Part shown: one piece after another, positions 1-6,299 of the stretch | Layout: every line of letters begins with the position of its first letter | Position numbering within the stretch: position 1 is the stretch's first letter | Notes under the pieces: model-generated | Databases searched by the model: none | The model's input: only the letters and a program-made list of their open reading frames with translations | Told to the model about the DNA's origin: nothing | Made by a program: the position numbers and the translations under genes | Assembly (NCBI GenBank): GCA_046543175.1 | Contig: JBKGZY010000134.1 | Coordinates: 1-7,442, forward strand | Source: Dichotomicrobium sp046543175 | GTDB taxonomy: Bacteria > Pseudomonadota > Alphaproteobacteria > Rhizobiales > Rhodomicrobiaceae | Length of the DNA: 7,442 nt | Reading direction: 5' to 3'

Positions 1-1373
1 CGTTTCAATTTGTCGCATATCCGGCGCGCCTGTGCCTGCTCAAAGCCGCCGAACCGCGCGCGAAACACTTCCTTTCCGCTGATCAGGGCAGGAACGGCCT
101 GATGGGGCCGGTCGCGCAGCAGCGCATCGCTCCTGGCGGAGACGGTCTCAAGGCGCCGGCGCGCATCATCGGCCGAGACATATGCGCCGACCTGCACGTG
201 GTACGGCCCGGCAAGCCCGCGCGGTTCCGCCGATCCGCTTGGCTGCGGCGCCGGCTCGGGTGCGGCCCCGAGCCGCGCCTCGGTCTTCCGGGCCGGCTCG
301 GCGGCCTCGCCCGGCGTGTCTTCGGGCTGCACCGATGCCTCGAACTGCTTGAAGAGCATGGCGCGCGGGCTGCCGTCGGCGCTGGCGAAGCGGCGGCGAA
401 TGTCGTGCTCGCGCGGGCTCGGCGCGAAGGCGGGATTGCGCTGCGGCAGATGCGCCGCCATCTCTGGAGCGCGGATGGAGGCTTTCTTCCACGCCGCGTC
501 CAGCAGACGCTGCGCGCGCGCGTCGCGGGCGGCTGCCGAACGTCCGCCCATGACGACGCCGTAGAGCCGCTTGTCGCCGCGCTGCGCCGCTACCATGACG
601 TTGAATCCGGAATCCCGGATGAAGCCGGTCTTCAGGCCGATCACGCCCTTGTAGCGGAACAGCAGGCGGTTGTGGTTGCGGTAGGTCTTGCCGCGGAATT
701 CGGCGTAGCGGAGCTTGAATTCGTCGGCGTATTGCGGAAAGTCCGAGAGAATGCGCCGCGCGAGAATGGCCATGTCGCGAGCGGTGGTCTTCTGTTCGCT
801 GTGCGGCAGGCCGGAAGCATTGCGAAACGTGGTGTCCGTCATGCCCAGCGCGTGCGCCTTGCGCGTCATCAGGCGGGCGAACCTGGCTTCCGAGCCGGCG
901 ATGTTCTCCGCGACCGCCGCGGCAACGTCGTTGGCCGATTTCGTCATGAGCAACCGGATCGCGGCGCGCACGGTTACGCTGTCGCCGGGCTTGAAACCGA
1001 CCTTGGACGGCGGGCGCGAGGCGGCCTCGGTCGAGATCGTCAGCTTCGTGCTCATGTCCAGCCTGCCGTCGCCGAGATGGGCGAACAGCATGTAAAGCGT
1101 CATCACCTTGGTGAGGGAGGCGGGATAGCGCGGCACTTCGGCGTTGCTGGCGTAAAGCGTCTTGCCGGAATTGGCGTCGACGATCAGGGCCGCCTTGGGC
1201 GGCGAATAGGCCTGGGCGTGCGGTGCGGCCACCGCGACCGCGAGGCCGAGCGCCGCGCTCAGCAGGATTGCGCCTCGCCGCGCCAGAAGTCCAATAACAA
1301 TCGGTAAATCCGCTCCGGGACCGGCCACCGCAATCAAGTGACGCAAATTGAAACGGTATACGCACCAATGCAT
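1..1373 (-). CDS. Exported D-alanyl-D-alanine carboxypeptidase (peptidase S11) with C-terminal SPOR domain, 3' end cut off
   Basis: This enzyme trims the terminal D-Ala from peptidoglycan pentapeptides in the periplasm. The reading frame stays open from the ATG at 1373-1371 to the left edge, giving 457 complete codons. GGGAG at 1385-1381, 7 nt upstream, supports this start. Residues 1-33 are an unusually long n-region ending in Arg-Arg, 34-50 are hydrophobic, and Ala-Gln-Ala (53-55) is a likely signal peptidase site. The catalytic domain (about 58-290) has all three S11 motifs: SLTK (Ser86, Lys89), SAN (146-148) and KTG (248-250). A Pro/Glu/Ala-rich linker follows. From about residue 389 (YHVQVGAY) a SPOR domain begins; family members bind denuded septal glycan, which suggests action at the division site. 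The last visible residues look like the end of that domain, so little is missing. It is divergent from clpS. The exact orthologue name (dacA, dacC or dacF) is not resolved. Confidence 0.93.
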   Translation of the reverse strand, partial: MHWCVYRFNLRHLIAVAGPGADLPIVIGLLARRGAILLSAALGLAVAVAAPHAQAYSPPKAALIVDANSGKTLYASNAEVPRYPASLTKVMTLYMLFAHLGDGRLDMSTKLTISTEAASRPPSKVGFKPGDSVTVRAAIRLLMTKSANDVAAAVAENIAGSEARFARLMTRKAHALGMTDTTFRNASGLPHSEQKTTARDMAILARRILSDFPQYADEFKLRYAEFRGKTYRNHNRLLFRYKGVIGLKTGFIRDSGFNVMVAAQRGDKRLYGVVMGGRSAAARDARAQRLLDAAWKKASIRAPEMAAHLPQRNPAFAPSPREHDIRRRFASADGSPRAMLFKQFEASVQPEDTPGEAAEPARKTEARLGAAPEPAPQPSGSAEPRGLAGPYHVQVGAYVSADDARRRLETVSARSDALLRDRPHQAVPALISGKEVFRARFGGFEQAQARRICDKLK

Positions 1374-1473
1374 CGACAAACTCCCACGACTGAAACGGAA
1401 GACCCATCCCAGAAACGCCGGCCGGCCCGCTGTTTCCGACCGCACAGGCACTCAGAGCATGGTGCGCGCAACG

Positions 1474-1488
1474 TTAAGATCACGTTAT
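1474..1488. promoter_or_regulatory. CtrA-like box (TTAA-N7-TTAT) inside an 11-bp-spaced direct repeat
   Basis: TTAA at 1474-1477 is followed by exactly 7 bases and then TTAT at 1485-1488. This matches the alphaproteobacterial CtrA consensus TTAA-N7-TTAA at seven of eight positions. The same bases form a direct repeat, ACGTTA at 1471-1476 and 1482-1487, with an 11-bp period, about one helical turn, as expected for a response-regulator dimer. The site lies about 100 bp upstream of the carboxypeptidase start and over 300 bp from clpS, so the carboxypeptidase is the more likely target. This is a motif match only. Confidence 0.3.
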
Positions 1489-1526
1489 GGTCGTGAAAGG
1501 CAGGAATGAGGCGGCCGGCGCGTGGT

Positions 1527-1538
1527 CGTTCCGGAACG
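1527..1538. repeat. Perfect 12-bp palindrome, possible operator
   Basis: CGTTCCGGAACG is its own reverse complement. It sits in the carboxypeptidase/clpS divergent region, about 40 bp from the CtrA-like box and just upstream of a weak promoter-like pair facing clpS. The shape would suit a dimeric repressor or activator, but I do not recognise it as the site of a known regulator. In GC-rich DNA a palindrome of this length can also occur by chance. Confidence 0.25.
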
Positions 1539-1910
1539 GGACAGCGGCCATGCTTTTCGCAAATGGTATTTTTCGCTATCATCTCAGCAAAGGGCCGTGG
1601 TGATGCCGGCCAGCCGAACGCGTGCACCCGTCAGTTGTAGCGGGGTGTTGAACAGGGGTCGGCGGCACCATACTCTCCGGCGGAGTGGCAAATCCGCACG
1701 GTCTCGGGCCCGGCACGCGCGGGGCTCGGGAGTTGCAAACGGCGGCTTGTCCGGTCCGGAGAGGGCGCGGCGGTTGCCGGAGCCTGTCACGGGAAGGTCA
1801 GTCCAGCTTGAAATCAGACATAAAGAGCGCAGATCATGGTGGAGACACCTTGGGCGGCGAAGATGAACACGGCGCATCGGATTTGCAGCAGCGGCAACGG
1901 TCCCCGCAGA

Positions 1911-2252
1911 ATGTCGGACGATGATCCCGGACAAGACAACAATGACGGTGAGGGCGATACCCGGACCGGTATCGTTACGAAGACTCGCCCAAAGACGAAA
2001 AAGCCGAGTCTTTACAAGGTGCTGCTGCTCAACGACGATTATACCCCGATGGAGTTCGTCGTTTATATCCTGGAACGGTTCTTCAACAAAGGGCCGGAAG
2101 AAGCCACCCGTATCATGATGCACGTCCACCAGAAGGGCGTCGGCATCTGTGGCGTCTATACCTACGAGGTTGCCGAGACGAAGGTCACGCAGGTCATGAG
2201 CTTCGCCCGGCAGCATCAGCATCCCCTGCAATGTACCATGGAAAAGGAGTGA
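1911..2252 (+). CDS. clpS: ATP-dependent Clp protease adaptor ClpS
   Basis: ClpS recognises proteins with destabilising N-terminal residues (N-degrons) and hands them to the ClpA N-domain for unfolding and degradation by ClpAP in the cytoplasm. The 113-residue product has a flexible acidic N-terminal tail (residues 1-19) and a basic stretch TKTRPKTKKPSLYKV. The core then follows closely the E. coli family pattern: LLNDDYTPMEFV (Asn41, Asp42, gate Met47), VH with His73, GICGVYTYEVAETK and a C-terminal HQHPLQCTMEKE. Asn41, Asp42 and His73 correspond to the pocket residues that bind the substrate alpha-amino group. The start is uncertain: the ATG at 1911 gives the usual family length but has no clear ribosome binding site. 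An in-frame ATG at 1836 (138 residues) adds a stretch with rarer codons and no family resemblance. clpA follows after 9 nt. Confidence 0.95.
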   Translation: MSDDDPGQDNNDGEGDTRTGIVTKTRPKTKKPSLYKVLLLNDDYTPMEFVVYILERFFNKGPEEATRIMMHVHQKGVGICGVYTYEVAETKVTQVMSFARQHQHPLQCTMEKE

Positions 2253-2264
2253 ATTCGGATCGTG
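2242..2264 (+). promoter_or_regulatory. Ribosome binding site for clpA inside the clpS 3' end, with GTG start
   Basis: AAAAGGAGT (2242-2250) overlaps the last codons and the TGA of clpS, and the clpA GTG lies at 2262, about 12 nt past AGGAG. No in-frame ATG fits better, and the GTG start gives the normal ClpA N-terminus (SLSTSLEESLHRALEYA). Ribosomes ending clpS would stop on this site, so the two genes are probably translationally coupled. The long spacing and GTG may keep ClpA synthesis lower than ClpS; that last point is inference. Confidence 0.65.
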
Positions 2265-4727
2265 CCCTCGCTCTCCACCAGTCTAGAAGAATCGCTCCAC
2301 CGTGCTCTTGAATACGCCAATGAGCGCAGTCACGAGTACGCCACCCTTGAACACCTGCTGCTGTCGCTGATCGACGATCGCGATGCCTCCGCGGTTATGC
2401 GGGCCTGCAATGTCGATCTCGACGTTCTGCGCGGCAAGCTCATCGAGTATCTCGACAGCCAGCTCGACAATCTCATCCTCGAAGACGGCAGCGAGGCCCA
2501 GCCGACGGCGGGCTTCCAGCGCGTGATCCACCGCGCCGTCGTGCATGTCCAGTCCTCCGGCCGCGAGGAAGTGACCGGCGCGAACGTGCTCGTCGCCATC
2601 TTTAACGAGCGGGAAAGCCACGCGGCGTATTTCCTGCAGGAACAGAACATGTCGCGTTTCGACGCGGTCAATTTCATCTCCCACGGCATTGCCAAGCGGC
2701 CCGGCATGTCGGACCCGCGTCCGGCCCGCGGGGTGGAGGACGACGCCGCAACGATGGATCAGGGCGAGGACAAGAAGCGCGGCGGCGATGCGCTCGACGT
2801 TTACTGCGTCAACCTCAACGAGAAGGCCAGCGAAGGCCGGATCGACCCGCTGATCGGGCGCGAGCTCGAAGTCAACCGGACGATCCAGGTGCTGTGCCGC
2901 CGCCAGAAGAACAACCCGCTGTTCGTCGGTGACCCGGGCGTCGGCAAGACGGCGATCGCCGAAGGCCTGGCGCGCAAGATCGTCGGCGGCGACGTGCCCG
3001 AGGTCCTCGCCAATGCCACGATCTTTCAGCTCGACATGGGCGCGCTGCTGGCCGGCACGCGCTATCGCGGCGATTTCGAGGAGCGGCTGAAGGCCGTGAT
3101 GCGCGAGATCGAGGCCTATCCCGGCGCGATCATGTTCATCGACGAGATCCATACCGTGATCGGCGCGGGCGCGACCTCCGGCGGGGCGATGGATGCCTCG
3201 AACCTGCTGAAGCCCGCGCTCCAGTCGGGCGTGCTGCGCTGCATGGGCTCGACCACCTACAAGGAGTACCGCCAGCATTTCGAGAAGGACCGCGCGCTCG
3301 TGCGCCGCTTCCAGAAGATCGACGTGAACGAGCCGTCGGTGCCCGACACCATCGAGATCCTCAAGGGGCTGAAATCCTACTACGAGGAGTTCCACGGGCT
3401 GAAGTTCTCCAGCCAGTCGATCAAGTCGGCGGTGGAGCTTTCGGCGAAATACCTTCACGACCGGAAGCTGCCCGACAAGGCCATCGACGTCATCGACGAG
3501 ACCGGCGCCTCGCAGATGCTGGTTCCCGAGAACAAGCGCCGCAAGAACATCGGCGTGAAGGAGATCGAGGCGACCATTGCCACCATGGCCCGCATTCCGC
3601 CGAAGACGGTCACGAAGTCGGATTCCGACCTGCTCAAGAACCTGAGCGGCGACCTGAAGCGGGTCGTGTTCGGCCAGGACCCGGCGATCGACGCGCTCGC
3701 CTCCGCGATCAAGCTGGCGCGCGCGGGACTGCGCGAACCGGAGAAGCCGATCGGCTCCTACCTGTTCTCCGGTCCCACCGGCGTCGGCAAGACGGAGGTG
3801 GCCCGCCAGCTCGCCTCGCTGATGGGTGTGGAACTGCTGCGCTTCGACATGTCCGAATACATGGAGCGCCACACCATCTCGCGGCTGATCGGCGCGCCGC
3901 CGGGCTATGTCGGCTTCGACCAGGGCGGCCTGCTGACCGATGGCGTGGACCAGCACCCGCACTGCATCCTGCTCCTCGACGAGATCGAGAAGGCGCACCC
4001 GGACCTGTTCAACGTGCTGTTGCAGGTCATGGACCACGGCAAGCTGACCGACCACAACGGCAAGCAGATCGACTTCCGCAACGTCGTGCTCATCATGACG
4101 ACCAACGCGGGGGCGCAAGACCTCGCCAAGTCGGCGATCGGCTTCAACCGCAGCACGCGCGAGGGCGAAGATCAGGACGCCATCCGCAAGCTGTTCACGC
4201 CGGAGTTCCGTAACCGGCTGGATGCGGTGATCCCGTTCTCCAACCTCGGCAAGCCGGTCATCAGCAAGGTCATCGAGAAGTTCGTGTTCCAGCTCGAGGC
4301 CCAGCTTGCCGACCGCAACGTCTCCATCGAACTGACCGAGGCCGCGAAGGACTGGCTTGGCGAGCACGGCTACGATGAGCAGTTCGGCGCCCGGCCGATG
4401 TCCCGGGTGATCCAGCAGCACATCAAGCAGCCGCTGGCCGAGGAACTGCTGTTCGGCAAGCTCGAAGGCGGCGGCACCGTCCGCGTCGATGCGCAGGAGA
4501 AGGACGGGCGCATGCAGCTTGTCTTCGAAATCGTCGAGAGCCGGGCGAAGCCGAAGTCCTCCGACAGTTCCGGCTCCGGCGAGAGTGACGAGCCGAACGA
4601 CGATGATGACGGCGGCGAAGTCGAGCACGCCGAAGCCGACAGCCAGAACGAGGTGTCGGGCAACTCCGGCAAAACGGGCGGCGAGGGACCGTCCAGCCCG
4701 ATCCCGAAAGTGCCGCTCGCACCGTAA
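2262..4727 (+). CDS. clpA: ATP-dependent Clp protease ATP-binding subunit ClpA
   Basis: ClpA is the hexameric AAA+ unfoldase that threads substrates into ClpP and receives N-degron proteins from ClpS. The 821-residue product has the full architecture. The ClpS-binding double-repeat N-domain spans about 1-145. D1 has Walker A GDPGVGKT (223-230) and Walker B MFIDEIH (Asp294, Glu295). D2 has Walker A GPTGVGKT (504-511) and Walker B LLLDEIEKAHPD (Asp573, Glu574). The ClpP-docking tripeptide is IGF (626-628), which fits a protease partner and argues against the ClpB disaggregase, as does the lack of a long middle coiled coil. After the conserved D2 end (about residue 760) there is a 61-residue low-complexity acidic tail rich in Ser, Asp, Glu and Gly that closes with PIPKVPLAP. 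From memory, alphaproteobacterial ClpAs often end in a PxPKVPL motif. Its clpP partner is not in the window. Confidence 0.97.
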   Translation: MPSLSTSLEESLHRALEYANERSHEYATLEHLLLSLIDDRDASAVMRACNVDLDVLRGKLIEYLDSQLDNLILEDGSEAQPTAGFQRVIHRAVVHVQSSGREEVTGANVLVAIFNERESHAAYFLQEQNMSRFDAVNFISHGIAKRPGMSDPRPARGVEDDAATMDQGEDKKRGGDALDVYCVNLNEKASEGRIDPLIGRELEVNRTIQVLCRRQKNNPLFVGDPGVGKTAIAEGLARKIVGGDVPEVLANATIFQLDMGALLAGTRYRGDFEERLKAVMREIEAYPGAIMFIDEIHTVIGAGATSGGAMDASNLLKPALQSGVLRCMGSTTYKEYRQHFEKDRALVRRFQKIDVNEPSVPDTIEILKGLKSYYEEFHGLKFSSQSIKSAVELSAKYLHDRKLPDKAIDVIDETGASQMLVPENKRRKNIGVKEIEATIATMARIPPKTVTKSDSDLLKNLSGDLKRVVFGQDPAIDALASAIKLARAGLREPEKPIGSYLFSGPTGVGKTEVARQLASLMGVELLRFDMSEYMERHTISRLIGAPPGYVGFDQGGLLTDGVDQHPHCILLLDEIEKAHPDLFNVLLQVMDHGKLTDHNGKQIDFRNVVLIMTTNAGAQDLAKSAIGFNRSTREGEDQDAIRKLFTPEFRNRLDAVIPFSNLGKPVISKVIEKFVFQLEAQLADRNVSIELTEAAKDWLGEHGYDEQFGARPMSRVIQQHIKQPLAEELLFGKLEGGGTVRVDAQEKDGRMQLVFEIVESRAKPKSSDSSGSGESDEPNDDDDGGEVEHAEADSQNEVSGNSGKTGGEGPSSPIPKVPLAP

Positions 4728-4741
4728 AGGCAGGTGAAATC

Positions 4742-4769
4742 GCGGGAATGCCGGGCGCGGCGTTCCCGC
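4742..4769 (+). other. Strong 11-bp hairpin between clpA and the DksA-like gene
   Basis: GCGGGAATGCC (4742-4752) pairs with GGCGTTCCCGC (4759-4769) across a 6-nt loop. The stem has 11 pairs, one of them a G-U wobble in RNA. It starts 14 nt after the clpA stop codon. No T-run follows, so it is not a standard Rho-independent terminator. It may stabilise the 3' end of the clpA message, act as a processing site, or partly reduce transcription into the next gene. Confidence 0.55.
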
Positions 4770-4786
4770 CCACCGCTTCGGCGGGA
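4764..4786 (+). other. Second, competing stem with an embedded UUCG tetraloop
   Basis: TCCCGCC (4764-4770) can pair with GGCGGGA (4780-4786), and it reuses most of the right arm of the 4742-4769 hairpin, so the two stems cannot form together. A shorter alternative, CCGC (4773-4776) with GCGG (4781-4784) around UUCG (4777-4780), has the very stable C(UUCG)G form and is compatible with the first hairpin. The DksA-like start codon lies 20 nt beyond. Mutually exclusive stems before a start codon resemble an attenuator, but no leader peptide or ligand pocket is visible. Confidence 0.35.
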
Positions 4787-4805
4787 CCGCAGGCATGGCG
4801 TTGCG

Positions 4806-5135
4806 ATGACCGACGAGCTTGAGGCGGCGCGGCAGGCGCTGATCGCCCGCCGCGAGGAACTGAAAGCGCTTAGCGAGATGTCGGCGGAGAGCCGCGACGC
4901 GGTGGCGCTCGACCAGCAGAGCGTCGGGCGGCTGTCGCGCATGGACGCCTTGCAGGCACAGGCGATGGCCAAGGCGAACGAACGTCAGCGCCGGATGGAG
5001 CTGTCGCGGATCGATGCGGCGCTGCGCCGGATCGATCAGGACGAATACGGCTATTGCCTGAAATGCGGCGAGGACATCGCGCCGGAGCGGCTGCGCGCCG
5101 ACCCGGCCGCCTCGTTCTGCGTCGACTGCGCCTGA
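4806..5135 (+). CDS. Short DksA/TraR-family zinc-finger protein
   Basis: DksA/TraR proteins insert into the RNA polymerase secondary channel and adjust transcription, often with ppGpp. This 109-residue product has a charged helical N-terminal half (about 1-75) suited to a coiled-coil hairpin, then a canonical four-cysteine zinc finger, Cys84-X2-Cys87-X17-Cys105-X2-Cys108, ending one residue later. It is much shorter than E. coli DksA (151 residues), resembling the short TraR-like group. The Asp-X-X-Asp-X-Ala tip motif of true DksA is not evident, so an effect on polymerase is not assured. The ATG at 4806 gives the usual start (MTDELEAARQAL). An in-frame GTG at 4734 would add 24 Arg-rich residues translated through the upstream hairpin and is unlikely. 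The ribosome binding site is weak. It lies 78 nt after clpA on the same strand, so co-transcription is possible. Confidence 0.88.
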   Translation: MTDELEAARQALIARREELKALSEMSAESRDAVALDQQSVGRLSRMDALQAQAMAKANERQRRMELSRIDAALRRIDQDEYGYCLKCGEDIAPERLRADPAASFCVDCA

Positions 5136-5287
5136 TCGGGGTCTGTCCGCGCGCGCCGTGACCGCCGGCACATCACCGATACGGCGCCGCCTCGTTTCCC
5201 GTCTCGTATCCCCGTTCCGGATTGTCTGACGAGGCCGGATGGACTATGCCTCGGCATGGTGCAACGGCCGGCAAGGGGGACGGGGCG

Positions 5288-5812
5288 GTGATCGAAATCG
5301 GGTACAAGCCGAGCGTGCTGCGCATGCGGCTTCTGATCTCGGCCGGGCTGATGGCCTTGGGCCTGGCGCTGTGGTGGCTGGCCGGATGGGGTTTCGCCAG
5401 CTTCGACGCGGTCCTCGGCGCGCTGGTGACAGTTTATTTCGGCGCGCGCGTCATCGGTAATCTGGTCGAGATCCTGTTTCCGCGCCCGGTCATCCGCATC
5501 GATGAGGAAGGCGTTCAGGACAGGCGTCTCGGTTCGCGCACGATCCCCTGGGCCGCGATCCGCGAGATGAAGGAGGTCTCGGCGAAACTGGGCAGCGGCA
5601 CGGTCTTTCTGGAAGTCCGCGACCCGGCCCGGTTTGTCGGGCCGTCAAAGGGCATTCTGTGGCTCGTCTACGCGGTTCGCCGAATGCTGCAATCCGATCG
5701 GGAGCAGACCGGCTTTCTGCCGCTCACCCCGCCGATCGCGCTCGAACTGGGCGAGACCAGCCTCCGCGAGCAGCTCCAGGCCCACGCGCCGCACGACATC
5801 CCCGTGACGTGA
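5288..5812 (+). CDS. STM3941-like membrane protein with two N-terminal helices
   Basis: The 174-residue product has a short basic N-terminus, two hydrophobic segments at about 15-33 and 39-62, and then a soluble domain beginning VIRIDEEGVQDRRLGSRTIPW. That 'IDE-G-hydrophobic-D-R-LG-IPW-I' pattern resembles the STM3941 family of uncharacterised small inner-membrane proteins, whose soluble part looks PH-like. No catalytic motif is visible. The GTG at 5288 is preferred because AAGGGGGA (5273-5280) sits 7 nt upstream and the family usually begins close to the first helix. An in-frame ATG at 5246 (188 residues) and TTG at 5222 (196 residues) are alternatives with weaker binding sites. It follows the DksA-like gene by about 150 nt and faces the next gene tail to tail with 10 nt between the stops. 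Its function is unknown. Confidence 0.8.
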   Translation: MIEIGYKPSVLRMRLLISAGLMALGLALWWLAGWGFASFDAVLGALVTVYFGARVIGNLVEILFPRPVIRIDEEGVQDRRLGSRTIPWAAIREMKEVSAKLGSGTVFLEVRDPARFVGPSKGILWLVYAVRRMLQSDREQTGFLPLTPPIALELGETSLREQLQAHAPHDIPVT

Positions 5813-5822
5813 CCGGACCTTT

Positions 5823-6167
5823 TCAGAAGTTGATATTGTTGATGACCCAGGCTCCGGCGGCGGCCGTCAGCCCGGCGAACAGGATCGGCGCCAGCGTGCG
5901 CACGATCGCGCCGAGCAGCGTGGCGAAGGCCGCAAGCGCATTCTGCGCGGCGTCGAACAGCTCGCGCGCCGCCCGGTAGAGCAGATAGATCACGCCGCCG
6001 GCGACGATCACCAGCAAGACCTGCTTGAGAATCGGCAGATCGCCGAGATTTTCCCACGGAATGGCGCGGATCTGTTCGATCGACCAAGTCCATATCAACT
6101 CGACAAACCGGAAAATCGCTGCGATACCGTCGCGCAGGAACGCAATCAGTTGATCGACGAATTGCAT
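5823..6167 (-). CDS. Small conserved-looking membrane protein of unknown function
   Basis: I do not recognise a named family. The 114-residue product begins with an amphipathic aromatic-rich stretch (FLRDGIAAIFRFVELIWTW). A conserved-looking element IPWENLGDLPILKQ follows at about 36-49. There is a hydrophobic helix at 48-64, a charged turn YRAARELFDAAQ, and a second long hydrophobic region at about 77-109, possibly two helices split at Arg90, before NNINF. No signal peptide cleavage site or catalytic motif is seen. The ATG at 6167-6165 is well supported by AAGGGAG at 6182-6176, 8 nt upstream. A longer in-frame start at 6266 would begin at the edge of the upstream terminator and is unlikely. 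The small RNA lies just upstream on the same strand, 98 nt away, so terminator read-through could contribute to expression. It is convergent with the STM3941-like gene. Confidence 0.75.
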   Translation of the reverse strand: MQFVDQLIAFLRDGIAAIFRFVELIWTWSIEQIRAIPWENLGDLPILKQVLLVIVAGGVIYLLYRAARELFDAAQNALAAFATLLGAIVRTLAPILFAGLTAAAGAWVINNINF

Positions 6168-6264
6168 GCTGAACTCTCCCTTGCTCTGTGCCCGTCCGGT
6201 ATGGGGCCACGGAATGGGGGAGAGGGACAAGGCCGCCACGGCCACAGCCCGCGCGGAAATGGAC

Positions 6265-6299
6265 AAAAAAAGCGGGCCGTCCGGCGAACGAACGGCCCG
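6265..6299 (-). terminator. Rho-independent terminator of the small RNA
   Basis: On the minus strand CGGGCCGT (6299-6292) pairs perfectly with ACGGCCCG (6280-6273) across an 11-nt loop. One C and then seven consecutive T residues (6271-6265) follow. This is the clearest intrinsic terminator in the window. It points leftward, with no protein gene upstream on that strand, so it is the 3' end of the small RNA. Confidence 0.9.

Larger units (their letters stand above)
1374..1910. other. Divergent intergenic region between the carboxypeptidase and clpS
   Basis: I find no convincing gene in these 537 bases. The open frames here have no recognisable motif, no good ribosome binding site and no family resemblance. 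The region should hold the promoters of both flanking genes. Weak sigma-70-like pairs facing clpS are TTTTCG (1554-1559), 17 nt, TATCAT (1577-1582), and TTGAAC (1649-1654), 17 nt, TACTCT (1672-1677). Neither is strong enough to call. A CtrA-like box and a perfect 12-bp palindrome are listed separately. If transcription starts at one of the weak candidates, clpS would have an untranslated leader of over 200 nt, or about 150 nt or more if its upstream ATG is used. Confidence 0.5.

Noticed and set aside
102..1307. A 401-codon plus-strand frame
   Set aside because: It is antisense to the carboxypeptidase, with no family motif and no ribosome binding site.
166..1407. A 413-codon minus-strand frame overlapping the carboxypeptidase
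   Set aside because: It is out of frame with the SxxK, SxN and KTG motifs, and its translation is Arg- and Ala-rich noise. The true frame is 1373 down to the left edge.
1649..1677. TTGAAC-17-TACTCT as a clpS promoter
   Set aside because: The -10 half matches only three of six bases, and a competing weak candidate exists at 1554-1582, so neither is called as a promoter.
1807..1836. CTTGAA upstream of clpS as a heat-shock (RpoH) promoter
   Set aside because: The -35-like half is good, but no matching CCNATNT-type -10 appears at the right spacing.
1522..2231. Open frames on both strands across the clpS upstream region and clpS
   Set aside because: They have no recognisable domains, overlap the well-supported clpS, and show composition typical of shadow frames in GC-rich DNA.
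4734..4805. GTG-initiated N-terminal extension of the DksA-like protein
   Set aside because: It would be translated through the strong hairpin, is Arg-rich with no family similarity, and the ATG at 4806 gives the normal family N-terminus.
2283..5171. A 962-codon stop-free frame on the minus strand
   Set aside because: It is the shadow of clpA and the DksA-like gene. Its translation is Arg/Leu/Val/Asp-rich low complexity with no motif, whereas the plus strand encodes a complete ClpA with all its motifs.
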